Origin: Leucobacter sp. CX169
GTDB lineage: Bacteria > Actinomycetota > Actinomycetes > Actinomycetales > Microbacteriaceae
Length of the DNA stretch: 64,000 nucleotides
Assembly (NCBI RefSeq): GCF_017161405.1
Contig: NZ_CP071051.1
Location: 2,108,001-2,172,000, forward strand
Direction: 5' to 3'
Part shown: in pieces, positions 16,497-25,134 of the stretch
Numbering within the stretch: position 1 is the first letter of the stretch
Layout: the number at the start of each line of letters is the position of its first letter
Made by a program: the position numbers and the translations under genes
The notes under the pieces: model-generated
Databases searched by the model: none
Told to the model about the DNA's origin: nothing
Seen by the model: only the letters and a program-made list of their open reading frames with translations

Positions 16497-18146
16497 TCAG
16501 TCTGCCGAACGAGTATTTGAGAGCTCTGAGTGTTCTGCGGTCTGCACGGCGAACACGCGCTCCCCCGCGAGGTACGTCGCGAGCACGACGGTGTCCGCGA
16601 GCTCGGCCGCGCTGACCTGGTGCGGGTCGCGGTCGATGACAATCAGATCAGCGTACTTGCCCACCTCGATACTGCCGAGGTCCTTTTCCGACTGCAGCTG
16701 CCACGCCGCGTTCACGGTGTGGGCGCGGAGCGCATTGTCGAGCGAGACCCCTGCTGCACCGTCTAGGTGCGTTCCGGCATTGCTCAAGCGCGTCATTGCG
16801 ACCGACATGTTGCGAAACGGCTCGAGCGGCGTGACCGTTCCGTCGTTGTGAAAGGTCGCCCGCATGCCCGCAGCGAAGGCCGATTCGGCATCGGCCCAGC
16901 GTGCGCCAGGCTCGCCGAACAGGTCATCGACGAGCACGTCGCCCCAGTAGTGCACGTGCTCGACGAAGACGCTCGCCGTCACGCCGAGGGCCGCGGCGCG
17001 CTCGAACTGGGCCGGAGTCATCGCGCCCACGTGCTCGAGCCGGAAGCGGTGATCGGTCAGCCCCAGCTCGGAGATGACCGCCTCCCAGGCGTTCAGCACG
17101 CTGTCGATCGCGAGGTCCCCGTGCGCGTGGCAGGCCAGCTGCCACCCCTCGGCGGCGTAGGCGCGCGAGATCTCGGTGATCTGCTGCTGGTCGTAATTCG
17201 CCGTGCCGTGATGGCCGGGTTCGAGGCCCATCGACGCGGTCGTCTCGTTCGTGAGGTACGGGAACGTCGTCGCGACGTTGCCCACCCAGGGCGAGCCGTC
17301 GGCCCAGGTCTTGATGCCGACCTGGCGCACCATGTCGTCGCCGTTCTCGCGCGGCACCGACCCGCTGCCGCCGGGGTGCGACATCTCGTACCCTCGAATG
17401 CGCGCGGTCAGTTCGTGCTGTTGCCTGGCTGCGGCGATCAGCGGCGCCTGCTCGGGGTTCCACGACAGGTCACCCATCGTGGTGACGCCCACCTCGCTTG
17501 CGCGACGCAACTCTGCGGCGACGAGTTCGCCAAAATCGGCATATGCGGCGCTCAGCAGCGGGCCGGCAACGGCAAACACCGCACCGATCTCGAGGGCGAC
17601 GCCGGCGAGCTCGCCGTCGGCCTCCCGGACGAACGAGGCCCCGGCGGGGTCGGGGGTCTCGCGCGTCACGCCCGCCAGCCGCGCGGCGGCCGTGTTGAAG
17701 AAGGCGCTGTGCCCCGAGTTGTGCAGGATCACGATGGGGACGTCCCCCGCGAGCTCGTCGAGGCTCATGCGGCTCGGGTCGACGAGGCCGCGCTGCAAGA
17801 GTGGGTCCCACCCGCTGGCGACGACCCCTGTCTGCCGAGTGGCAATGCCCTGACGGATGCGGCGCATGACCTCGTCCGCGGTCGGCACGATGACGGGACG
17901 AATGTCGATGACGTGCTCGCTGAGCACGACAGCACTCGAGGTGGGGTGCCCGTGGGGTTCGATGAGGCCGGGCATGAGGACGTGGTCTCCGAGCTCGACG
18001 ACCTCTGCGCCTGCCGGCAGCCCGGCGCGCAGATCGGCCGCTTCGCCAACGGCCGCGATCCTGCCGCCCTCGACCAACACCGCGCTCGCGCGCGGGTTCG
18101 CCTCGTCGAGCGTCAGGACGTTTCCGATGAACAGTGTTGCCGACAT
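16497..18146 (-). CDS. Amidohydrolase 3 family protein (YtcJ-like)
   Basis: About 549 residues. The amidohydrolase barrel has the first metal motif LMPGLIEPHGHP, an internal CHAHGDLAID, RLEHVGAM and FHNDGTVTPLEP, with a small N/C beta-domain opening in LFIGNVLTLDEANPRASAV. The family hydrolyses amides, formamides or ring amides, with two metal ions; substrates are mostly unknown. Start ATG 18146 has GGGGGAA upstream. It faces its neighbours as a single-gene unit. A 490-residue open frame on the opposite strand is only a shadow. Confidence 0.88.
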   Translation of the reverse strand: MSATLFIGNVLTLDEANPRASAVLVEGGRIAAVGEAADLRAGLPAGAEVVELGDHVLMPGLIEPHGHPTSSAVVLSEHVIDIRPVIVPTADEVMRRIRQGIATRQTGVVASGWDPLLQRGLVDPSRMSLDELAGDVPIVILHNSGHSAFFNTAAARLAGVTRETPDPAGASFVREADGELAGVALEIGAVFAVAGPLLSAAYADFGELVAAELRRASEVGVTTMGDLSWNPEQAPLIAAARQQHELTARIRGYEMSHPGGSGSVPRENGDDMVRQVGIKTWADGSPWVGNVATTFPYLTNETTASMGLEPGHHGTANYDQQQITEISRAYAAEGWQLACHAHGDLAIDSVLNAWEAVISELGLTDHRFRLEHVGAMTPAQFERAAALGVTASVFVEHVHYWGDVLVDDLFGEPGARWADAESAFAAGMRATFHNDGTVTPLEPFRNMSVAMTRLSNAGTHLDGAAGVSLDNALRAHTVNAAWQLQSEKDLGSIEVGKYADLIVIDRDPHQVSAAELADTVVLATYLAGERVFAVQTAEHSELSNTRSAD

Positions 18147-18221
18147 GCCATTCCCCCGTCGTGGCGCTCCGGTGCACCACTTCCTCGGCAATCCTGGCAC
18201 AGGGTGATCTGCGCTGGGCGG

Positions 18222-18620
18222 CTACACCGGGACAGTTGACCGTTCCTGCGAAACGGCCGCGTCGTCGTACTCGGTGTGGGCGACGGCAACGTTCGACATG
18301 TGCTCCATCGCCCACTGCTCAAGGGCGCGCAGCGGGGCGCGCAGCGTCTGACCAGCCTCGGTAAGTTCGTACTCCACTCGTGGCGGAACCTCCGGGTAGA
18401 GCGTCCGCTTCACCAGGCCGTCCCGCTCGAGCGCGCGCAGCGTCTGCGTCAACATCTTTTGCGAGACACCGTCGACGCGCCGAGCGATCTGCCCGAACCG
18501 CATGGGCCCGTCGGCCAGCGTGCCGACGATCAGCACCGTCCAGCGGTCGCCGATGCGGTCAAGCAGTCGGCGCGACGGGCAGTTTCGGTCATACGGGTTC
18601 GCGGCTAGCTCAGTCATCAT
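18222..18620 (-). CDS. HxlR-family transcriptional regulator
   Basis: About 132 residues with the winged helix of HxlR proteins: NCPSRRLLDRIGDRWTVLIVGTL (Cys11 near the start is the redox-sensitive position of several members), RFGQIARRVDGVSQKMLTQTLRALERDGLV and VEYELTEAGQTL. ATG 18620 has GAGAGGAC upstream. It is divergent from an NAD(P)-binding oxidoreductase, the classic arrangement in which HxlR proteins sense reactive electrophiles or oxidants and control the reductase and themselves. Confidence 0.93.
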   Translation of the reverse strand: MMTELAANPYDRNCPSRRLLDRIGDRWTVLIVGTLADGPMRFGQIARRVDGVSQKMLTQTLRALERDGLVKRTLYPEVPPRVEYELTEAGQTLRAPLRALEQWAMEHMSNVAVAHTEYDDAAVSQERSTVPV

Positions 18621-18640
18621 GTCCTCTCGCGCACCAAACC

Positions 18641-18654
18641 GGTACTTACTTACC
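18641..18654. promoter_or_regulatory. Candidate HxlR operator in divergent promoter
   Basis: GGTACTTACTTACC has GGTA...TACC ends in mirror order and is echoed by GGTGCCTACTTCCC at 18659-18672. It sits 21 bp upstream of the HxlR start. The match to published HxlR sites is by general shape only. Confidence 0.35.
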
Positions 18655-18705
18655 AAAAGGTGCCTACTTCCCATGCGCGCCTTACTCTCCTATGGTAACT
18701 ATTGA

Positions 18706-18724
18706 GGGCTCGAAACACGAGCCC
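18706..18724 (+). repeat. Leader hairpin before oxidoreductase
   Basis: GGGCTCG (18706-18712), loop of five, CGAGCCC (18718-18724): perfect 7-bp stem located between a possible -10 (TATGGT, 18691-18696) and the GAGAGGA ribosome site of the next gene. No T-run follows. Confidence 0.5.
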
Positions 18725-18743
18725 CTGAGAGAGGAAGTTCCCC

Positions 18744-19388
18744 GTGACTCGAATTACCGTCCTCGGCGGCACCGGCTACGCCGGCTCCAACATCGTCCGC
18801 GAGGCGGCCTCGCGTGGCCACCAGGTGACCGCCATCTCCCGCAACGTGCCCGAACAGCAGGTCCCCGGCGTGACCTACGTCGCGGCCGACGTGCTCGACT
18901 CCGAGACCCTCAACCAGGCCGTCGCTGGCGCCGATGTCGTCGCAGAGGCGCTGTCTCCGCGCGGTGCACTCGAGGGCAAGCTACAAGGCATCGTGCGCGA
19001 CCTCGCCGCCTTGGCACAGGGTGCCGGCGCGCGCCTCGGCGTCATCGGGGGCGCAGGATCCCTGCTCGTTGCACCGGGAGGCCCCGCGCTCGCAGACACT
19101 CCTGATTTCCCGGACGCTTTCAAGGGAGAGGCGGGCGAGATGGCGGCCGCGCTCGAGGACCTGCGCGCCTCCGACGAAGCGCTCGACTGGTTCTTCGTGA
19201 GCCCGGCGGCCTCGTTTGGCGCCTGGGCGCCGGGCGAGCACACGGGGACGTTCCGCCTCGGGGGCGACGTCCTGCTCGCGGACGAGGCGGGAAACTCAGA
19301 AATCTCGGGCGCCGACCTCGCGCACGCGTTCGTCGACGAGATCGAGCGCCCGGCACACCGTCGCGCGCGCTTCACCGTCGCCTATTAG
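18744..19388 (+). CDS. NAD(P)H-binding oxidoreductase (NmrA/SDR-like)
   Basis: A 214-residue single Rossmann domain beginning ITVLGGTGYAGSNIVREAASRGH, with the GxxGxxG dinucleotide loop, and an acidic DVL at the end of beta-3. There is no YxxxK catalytic pair, placing it with the atypical SDR/NmrA-type group that includes quinone reductases such as QorB. Start is GTG 18744 after GAGAGGA. Its placement opposite an HxlR sensor suggests a role in quinone or electrophile stress. Confidence 0.88.
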   Translation: MTRITVLGGTGYAGSNIVREAASRGHQVTAISRNVPEQQVPGVTYVAADVLDSETLNQAVAGADVVAEALSPRGALEGKLQGIVRDLAALAQGAGARLGVIGGAGSLLVAPGGPALADTPDFPDAFKGEAGEMAAALEDLRASDEALDWFFVSPAASFGAWAPGEHTGTFRLGGDVLLADEAGNSEISGADLAHAFVDEIERPAHRRARFTVAY

Positions 19389-19415
19389 CAGGTTCTCGTC
19401 CGGCGGCGGCGAGCC

Positions 19416-19838
19416 CTAGTCACCCAACGGCCGCTTCCGCAGCTGCTTCGTCGCGGACCGCTGGGTCTTGGCGGCGAGGTGGCGGCGGGTCGAGCCGCGC
19501 GTCGGCTTAGTCGGACGCCGCTTGGCAGGATCCGGCGCGAGCGCGGCGCGCACGAGCTCAGCGAGCTTCTCGAGCGCGATTTCTCGGTTGCGCAGCTGCG
19601 AGCGCTGCTCGGAAGCGGCCACGGTGATCGTCCCCGCGACGAGGCGCCGCCCCAATCGCTCGGTCAATCGTTCCCGCTGCGCATCTGTCAGTGCCGCCGA
19701 ACCCTCGACGTTCCAAATGAGCTCGACCCTGCTGTCGGACGTGTTGACGTGCTGGCCGCCCGGGCCCGACGAGCGCGAGAAACGCCAGCCGAGCTCAGAC
19801 TCTGGAATCGTCAGCGCGGGCGTCACCTCCAGGTCCAT
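19416..19838 (-). CDS. arfB: Alternative ribosome-rescue factor ArfB (peptidyl-tRNA hydrolase)
   Basis: A 140-residue protein of the class I release-factor domain without codon-recognition domains. The catalytic GGQ is in RSSGPGGQHVN (residues 27-29). The C-terminal tail is Arg/Lys/Thr-rich, the part that in ArfB lies in the empty mRNA channel. It frees peptides from ribosomes stalled without a stop codon. The gene is isolated on the minus strand. Confidence 0.93.
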   Translation of the reverse strand: MDLEVTPALTIPESELGWRFSRSSGPGGQHVNTSDSRVELIWNVEGSAALTDAQRERLTERLGRRLVAGTITVAASEQRSQLRNREIALEKLAELVRAALAPDPAKRRPTKPTRGSTRRHLAAKTQRSATKQLRKRPLGD

Positions 19839-19987
19839 GCGTCCAGGGTCCCATGAAACGGGATCAGGATGTGCGCAGCCCGCGCCAGGTCACGGCTCGC
19901 CGTCTTGCGCGCTGAGGCCCGCAACCGAAATGATGAGCGGACCGAGACTTGCAATTCGAGCGGCAACGAACACCAAAGGGGCACATC

Positions 19988-20866
19988 ATGGGGGCAGAAC
20001 ACGCGCACGAAAACCCTTCGGGCTGGAAGCGATTCTGGAACCGTGGCGGGTGGTGGAAAGCCCTGCTCGCCGCGGCCGTCTACCTCGCGTTCTACGTGTC
20101 CCTCTCGTTCCCAATCAGCGCCTGGTTTGGCCAATACGTCGATGCCGACAACGTACTGGCGACCCCGGCGAGCATCTTCTTTGGCCTCGCGCTCCCGATC
20201 CTGATTGGCGCGATCGTTCTTCTCTGCTTCATTGGGTCGCTCGGCTGGTTCCGCGAGATTTTTGGCCGCCAGCCGGTAGCCGGGCGTTGGTGGATGTGGA
20301 TCGCCGTCGCCCTTCTCGTCATCCCGATCGGGCTCCGCGTCGCTGCCACGAGCTGGTCCGAGTACTCGGTCGGGGTCATCCTGACGATGCTGGCAACTGG
20401 ACTCTGCATCGGTCTCGCGGAAGAGCTCATCACCCGCGGCATCGCCGTGAACCTGTTGCGCCGAGCGGGTCACGGCGAACGGACGGTCATGGTGCTGTCT
20501 TCCCTCATCTTCGCCCTGCTGCACACCGTCAATGCGTTTACCCAACCACTCCTCAACGTCGCGCTGACCGTGGCCTACACCTTCGGGTTTGGCGTAATGC
20601 TGTACCTCGTGCTGCGGGTGACGGGGAACATCATCTGGCCGATTTTGTTGCACGCCGCGACCGACCCCACGACGTTCCTCGCCACCGGAGGCGTTGACGC
20701 CGCAGGCAAAACTTCCGGATCCGAGTCACTGATCGCTCTTGCTGGAGTCTTCAACTTCATCTACATCGCGGCCGCGATTGTCGCGATCTTCCTCGTGAAG
20801 GGAAAGGCCTCGCTGCCTTCGGGGCAGTTCGGCCTTCCGGTCAACGCAGCTGGTCGGGAGCGCTAA
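19988..20866 (+). CDS. CPBP-family intramembrane metalloprotease
   Basis: About 292 residues with eight or so membrane segments. The CPBP/CAAX-protease-like signature is present: GLAEELITRGIAVNLL (EExxxR), then SSLIFALLHTVN with the His. Family roles include CAAX-like processing, bacteriocin immunity and sigma/anti-sigma control; the role here cannot be told. ATG 19988 has AAAGGGG upstream. The stop overlaps the convergent DUF1304 gene by 4 bp. Confidence 0.88.
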   Translation: MGAEHAHENPSGWKRFWNRGGWWKALLAAAVYLAFYVSLSFPISAWFGQYVDADNVLATPASIFFGLALPILIGAIVLLCFIGSLGWFREIFGRQPVAGRWWMWIAVALLVIPIGLRVAATSWSEYSVGVILTMLATGLCIGLAEELITRGIAVNLLRRAGHGERTVMVLSSLIFALLHTVNAFTQPLLNVALTVAYTFGFGVMLYLVLRVTGNIIWPILLHAATDPTTFLATGGVDAAGKTSGSESLIALAGVFNFIYIAAAIVAIFLVKGKASLPSGQFGLPVNAAGRER

Positions 20867-21246
20867 GCAATCCCAATCGCGAGCAGGATCACGCCGAGCG
20901 CCGGGATGACTCCCTGCGTCAGTGCGGCGCGCGCCTTGCGCGGGCTCGACAGGAGAAGTACGAGGGCGGCTGCCGCCATCGAGCCGGCCCCGACAAACAC
21001 CAGCGTCGCGCCGACTGCGGCGTGGCCGAGCGCGAACAGCACGATCCCTAGGGCAACGGCGATCGCGAGAAACAAGTTGTAGAAGCCCTGGTTGAAGGCA
21101 AGTTCTTTCGTCGCGCGAGCCTCATCTTCGGTCGTGCCGAAGGTCGCGCGCACGCGCGTGCTCGTCCAGGCGATCGACTCCATGTAGAAAATGTAGACGT
21201 GCAGCAACGCGGCGAGGCCAGCGAGTACGAGTCCTGCGATCACCAT
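20863..21246 (-). CDS. DUF1304 membrane protein
   Basis: A 127-residue protein with four membrane helices. The first holds the characteristic LHVYIFYMESIAW, followed by a KELAFNQGFYNLFLA region, both typical of DUF1304. Function is unknown. It lies 54 bp downstream of the YbaK-type gene on the same strand, so possibly co-transcribed. Confidence 0.88.
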   Translation of the reverse strand: MVIAGLVLAGLAALLHVYIFYMESIAWTSTRVRATFGTTEDEARATKELAFNQGFYNLFLAIAVALGIVLFALGHAAVGATLVFVGAGSMAAAALVLLLSSPRKARAALTQGVIPALGVILLAIGIA

Positions 21247-21300
21247 GATGGGCCTCCTGTGAACTGTGGCGCCCAGGTAATCCGGCGTCTTGACGCGAGC

Positions 21301-21783
21301 CTAGACCATGGCTTTTGGCGCGTCGGCCAAGTCGACGACGTCCGCGGAGAAGGCCCGCACGAGGTCGTCGGCTGACACCTTGGCTCCGATGCCCGGAGCT
21401 CCCGCACCCAACAGGATGTCCTGACCCGCCAGGCTCACATCGAGGATCACCGGCCATGCCGTGCTGGCGCCGAGCGGGGTGATCGTACCGCGCCGGTAGC
21501 CGGTGGCGGCGAATGCCGCGTCGGCATCGGGAAGCGAAAGTCGATTCACCCCGAGGTGGGCGCGAAGCCTTGCCCAATTGAACTGGGCGTCGAGCGGGGT
21601 CAACACGAAAACGAAGGTGTCGCCGCGCTGCACCACAATGGTCTTCACGATCGGGGCACCGCCAAAGTCCGCACTGGTCGGGCGGCCTGAGCCCTCCCGC
21701 TTGAGGAATTCAACCTCGAGTCCGCGTGCCGCGGCGTCCGTCGCCGCGCGCGCGACCTCTGCGGGGGTGGTCTCCGTCATCAT
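21301..21783 (-). CDS. YbaK/EbsC-family aminoacyl-tRNA deacylase
   Basis: A 160-residue single-domain editing enzyme. The catalytic Lys region is APIVKTIVVQRGD (K47), and GRPTSADF and GTITPLGA loops match the family. It likely removes wrongly attached amino acids (Cys or Ala from tRNA-Pro) in trans. ATG 21783 and ATG 21780 are adjacent; the first is used. Confidence 0.88.
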   Translation of the reverse strand: MMTETTPAEVARAATDAAARGLEVEFLKREGSGRPTSADFGGAPIVKTIVVQRGDTFVFVLTPLDAQFNWARLRAHLGVNRLSLPDADAAFAATGYRRGTITPLGASTAWPVILDVSLAGQDILLGAGAPGIGAKVSADDLVRAFSADVVDLADAPKAMV

Positions 21784-21939
21784 GACTCGCTTTCTTCAGC
21801 GTCTCGTTCGCCGCGTTCTCGCAGTACAACATTGTCGGCGTCCCGGATATTTCCGATGCGTCACCGGCATGCAATACTCGGAAATCCAGGGAGCCTGGGG
21901 GCGCCGAGGCAAGAACGGCGTTGGTTCAGAGAGGAAACA

Positions 21940-23298
21940 ATGCGCGAATTGCCGAAGTTCTGGCCCGCCGGGATTCGTGTGGTGTGTGCGGCACTGGTGG
22001 GTGTTCTGCTGATGACGCTCAGTGCCTGCGCGACCGGGGACGGGGTGAAGAAGTCGTTCTCGCAGCAGTTCGCGGGCGACCCCGCGGTCCTGCGCGTCGA
22101 TCTCTCGAGTGCCGACAACATGCCATTCACCGGCGGCGTCGGCGGCACCGTCACCCTCAGGGACGGGCTCAGCGACGCAGCCATTCGCGACTTCGCTGAG
22201 CGAGTCGGCGAGTTTGCCGCGCAACACGCGGGCGACGGAGCAGGCTCCCGCGTGCGCATCGACCTCGTCATGAACGACTGGGCATTCCCGGTGCTGGCCT
22301 CACCCCAGGCAAATGACGCTCTCCTGACGCTCCTCTCTGAGCTGCGCGCTGATCAGCGCGTGAGCGCCGCAACGCTCAGCTCGAAGCAATATCAATCCGA
22401 TGTCACTCATGTCACCCTGGTTGCCGCGACCCCGGCGGAAATACCCGCGCTGATCACCGACGCGCCCGCCGCCTTCGCCGCCGCGGGCATGCGCCCACCA
22501 ATGACGCTCAAATCCCCCGCCGAAGAGCCCGCCCCTATCGAGCTGTCCGGCCGCATGGGGCCCTGGGCGGAGGCGGCATTTCACGCCTACGACGCGCTCC
22601 GCGCAGAGATCCCGCTCACGTCGTTCCGCGCCGAAAAAGATGCCGTCACCGTCACGCTCGTCGACGAACACGACCTCGATATCGCGCGGGCGCTCACCCA
22701 GGCAACCCTCGACTCAACCTCGGCAGAGGTGTTCTTCCAGAGTGACCTCGTCACGCTGTTCCCCGGCGCCCGTGGCGACCAAGCGCGATCCCTGCTGGCG
22801 CAGGTGGATGCCGCCGCACTCGCAGACGTCGTGTCGGTATGGACGAACGACCAGAGCGCGACCCTCACCCTGAATTCGACCGCGAACCTCGCAGAGCTGG
22901 CGCGAGCGATCTCCGATCTCCAGAGCTCGATCGCGCTCGATCAGGTCACCCTCGCAGTAGGCCAGGGGGACGAGCAGACCTTCCGCCTGCAGGCGACCCC
23001 GGGAGAGCTCGAGGCCTCGACCCGAACTGCGCTGGCTCTCGCGAAACGGGACCACGTCACGAGGGTACGGTTGGAACCCGGGAACTCGTTCGACGTCGGG
23101 CTCGACTCCCCCACCGACATCGCCAGCTACGCCGCGCCACTCAGATCGCTCTCCGCCTTCGACGAGCGACTGTGCTTCGACTGGACGACGAGCACGTTCT
23201 GCGTCGAGACCGCCCCCACTATCGACCCCGATTCGATTCGCGGCAACGGCGCACAGGCCGGTCGGTCCTTCGTCGAGGCGTGGAACGCTGCAGGGTAG
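21940..23298 (+). CDS. Lipoprotein of unknown function
   Basis: About 452 residues. A clear lipoprotein signal (GVLLMTLSAC, Cys30) follows ATG 21940, which has AGAGAGGA upstream. The mature part has several repeats of an alpha-beta pattern in which short helices (for example AIRDFAERVGEFAAQH and TRTALALAKRDHV) alternate with strands such as RVRIDLVMNDW; I count about four loosely similar units of 90-100 residues. I recognise no family. No metal or catalytic motif stands out. It lies next to a convergent exporter with a 3-bp gap. Confidence 0.75.
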   Translation: MRELPKFWPAGIRVVCAALVGVLLMTLSACATGDGVKKSFSQQFAGDPAVLRVDLSSADNMPFTGGVGGTVTLRDGLSDAAIRDFAERVGEFAAQHAGDGAGSRVRIDLVMNDWAFPVLASPQANDALLTLLSELRADQRVSAATLSSKQYQSDVTHVTLVAATPAEIPALITDAPAAFAAAGMRPPMTLKSPAEEPAPIELSGRMGPWAEAAFHAYDALRAEIPLTSFRAEKDAVTVTLVDEHDLDIARALTQATLDSTSAEVFFQSDLVTLFPGARGDQARSLLAQVDAAALADVVSVWTNDQSATLTLNSTANLAELARAISDLQSSIALDQVTLAVGQGDEQTFRLQATPGELEASTRTALALAKRDHVTRVRLEPGNSFDVGLDSPTDIASYAAPLRSLSAFDERLCFDWTTSTFCVETAPTIDPDSIRGNGAQAGRSFVEAWNAAG

Positions 23299-23301
23299 GC
23301 G

Positions 23302-24954
23302 TCAGTTCGCGCTCCTTCGCGCCCGCGCCCGTAGCTGCAGCGCGGCCCCAAACCCGAGCAGCAGGAAGCCGCCCGCCGAGAACAGCGCGACGCGTGATGC
23401 GTCCGCAAGCCCGTCGGAAAGGGCCTGCGCGACCGCCGGCCCCGACTCTCCCAGCTTGCCCGTCGTCCCTTCGCCGCGAATCTGCGCAATCGTGCCTCCC
23501 GCACTGAGCTCGGTCGCCTGCACAATCTGAGACGCACCTTCCGACGGCAGACCAGCGACCGCGTCCATGCGTGCGGGCAGCGCCGTCGCGAGGCCTGCAG
23601 CGAGCACCGCCCCAATCAGCGCAGTGCCGAGCGCCGATCCGATTTGACGCACGGTGCTCTGCGTCGCCGAGCCCTGGCCCGACTCCTCCGGCGGAATATC
23701 CGCGAGCACCGTGCCCGTGAGCTGGGCGGAAGCGAGCCCCAGACCCACCCCATAGACGACGAGCACGAGGGCCAAAATCCAGGGCGAGACGCCCGCACCG
23801 AGTAGCAGCGCAGTCAGGGCAACGCCCACCACCTCAATGCCGAGGCCGAGCAACACGACGTTGGGCGCACCCATCCGCTCGGACAGGTGCCGGGCCGAGG
23901 CGCCCGACAGAAATGCGCCGACGCCCATCGCCGCGAGCACGAGTCCCGCTCCGAGTGTGGTGAGCCCCATCGCGTTCACAATGAAGAGCGGGAGCACGAA
24001 GAGCAGGCCAAACTCGCCGATCGCGACGCAGAGCGCGGTGAGGTTGCCCCAGGTGAAGGTCGGGACGGTGAACAGCTGAAGGTCAAGAATCGCCGATCGG
24101 CCATTCTTCGCGCGATGGCGCTCCCAGAGGATGAACAGCACGATCCCGATGATCCCGATGATGCCGGCGATCGGCACCGGCGAAAGCGGAGCCGTCTGCG
24201 GCCACACCCAACCGAAAATCTTGAAGTCCGCAATCGGGGCCCACCAGCCGAGCGAGCGCCCCTCGATCATCGCGAAGACCAGTCCGCCAAAGCCGATAAC
24301 GCTCAGCAAGAGCCCGTCGACGTCGAGACCGCGCGCGGTGATGACGGCCCGGGTCTCGTCGACCGTGAGAAACGCGCCGACGAGCAGGATCGCGCCGATC
24401 GGCAGGTTCACGATGAAGATCCACTGCCAGCTGAACGCGGTGGTCAGCCAGCCGCCGAGCAATGGACCGAAGGCCGCCATGCCCGAGATCACCGCGCCCC
24501 AGACACCGAACGCGACGGCGCGGTCACGTCCGCGGAAGGTGGCGTTGACCGTCGAGAGCGTCGTGGGCAAAATCAGCGCGCCGCCCACGCCTTGCACGAC
24601 CCGGGCCAAGATCAGGGATCCTGCCGTGCCCGAAAGCGCCGCCAGCAAGCTGCCCGCCATGAAGACCAGGATCCCGACCACGAGCATGCGGCGACGCCCG
24701 AGCCGGTCGCCCAGGCGCCCAGCCGTGAGCAGCAGTGCCGCAAAGACCACCGAGTAGATGCCGTTCACCCACTGGGCGTCGCTGAGATCAAGCTGCAACT
24801 CGTCGATCAGCACCGGCAGGGCGACGCCCACGATGGTGCCGTCGAGCACGATCATCGACAGCGCCCCGGCGAGCACGCCGAGACCGATCCAGCGACGGCG
24901 ACCCGAGTGCGTTTCGGCTTCAGCGCCTGACGAGACGCCCACATTGTCGGTCAT
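23302..24954 (-). CDS. DHA2-family MFS drug transporter
   Basis: About 550 residues with 14 helices. Motif A is LGDRLGRRRMLVVG, helix 1 carries VLDGTIVGVALPVL, and helix 5 has GVWGAVISGMAAFGPLLGGW. A long loop between helices 9 and 10 region is hydrophilic (WERHRAKNGRSAI). Start ATG 24954 has GGGGGTT upstream; the open frame extends 120 residues further but that part reads as noise. No local regulator is evident. Confidence 0.9.
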   Translation of the reverse strand: MTDNVGVSSGAEAETHSGRRRWIGLGVLAGALSMIVLDGTIVGVALPVLIDELQLDLSDAQWVNGIYSVVFAALLLTAGRLGDRLGRRRMLVVGILVFMAGSLLAALSGTAGSLILARVVQGVGGALILPTTLSTVNATFRGRDRAVAFGVWGAVISGMAAFGPLLGGWLTTAFSWQWIFIVNLPIGAILLVGAFLTVDETRAVITARGLDVDGLLLSVIGFGGLVFAMIEGRSLGWWAPIADFKIFGWVWPQTAPLSPVPIAGIIGIIGIVLFILWERHRAKNGRSAILDLQLFTVPTFTWGNLTALCVAIGEFGLLFVLPLFIVNAMGLTTLGAGLVLAAMGVGAFLSGASARHLSERMGAPNVVLLGLGIEVVGVALTALLLGAGVSPWILALVLVVYGVGLGLASAQLTGTVLADIPPEESGQGSATQSTVRQIGSALGTALIGAVLAAGLATALPARMDAVAGLPSEGASQIVQATELSAGGTIAQIRGEGTTGKLGESGPAVAQALSDGLADASRVALFSAGGFLLLGFGAALQLRARARRSAN

Positions 24955-25134
24955 GCCAACCCCCAACGCCCCGGAGGGAATGCCGAGGCTTTCCGCGCCC
25001 AGTCTAGGAGTATCGAAAGTCTGGCCGGTATCAACCAAAGGGTTGACTCCTGACGACAATCGACACCGAAGCCCCGCCCCGACACGACCTTCCCAGTAAC
25101 GTAAGCACCCCGACGTGAATATTTGGAGGCTGCA

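Noticed and set aside
16767-18239. 490-codon open frame on the plus strand
   Set aside because: It is antisense to the amidohydrolase gene, has high Arg/His/Gly content and no domain; GC-rich shadow.
23887-24930. 347-codon plus-strand frame
   Set aside because: Antisense to the DHA2 exporter and of extreme Arg/Glu/Asp composition.
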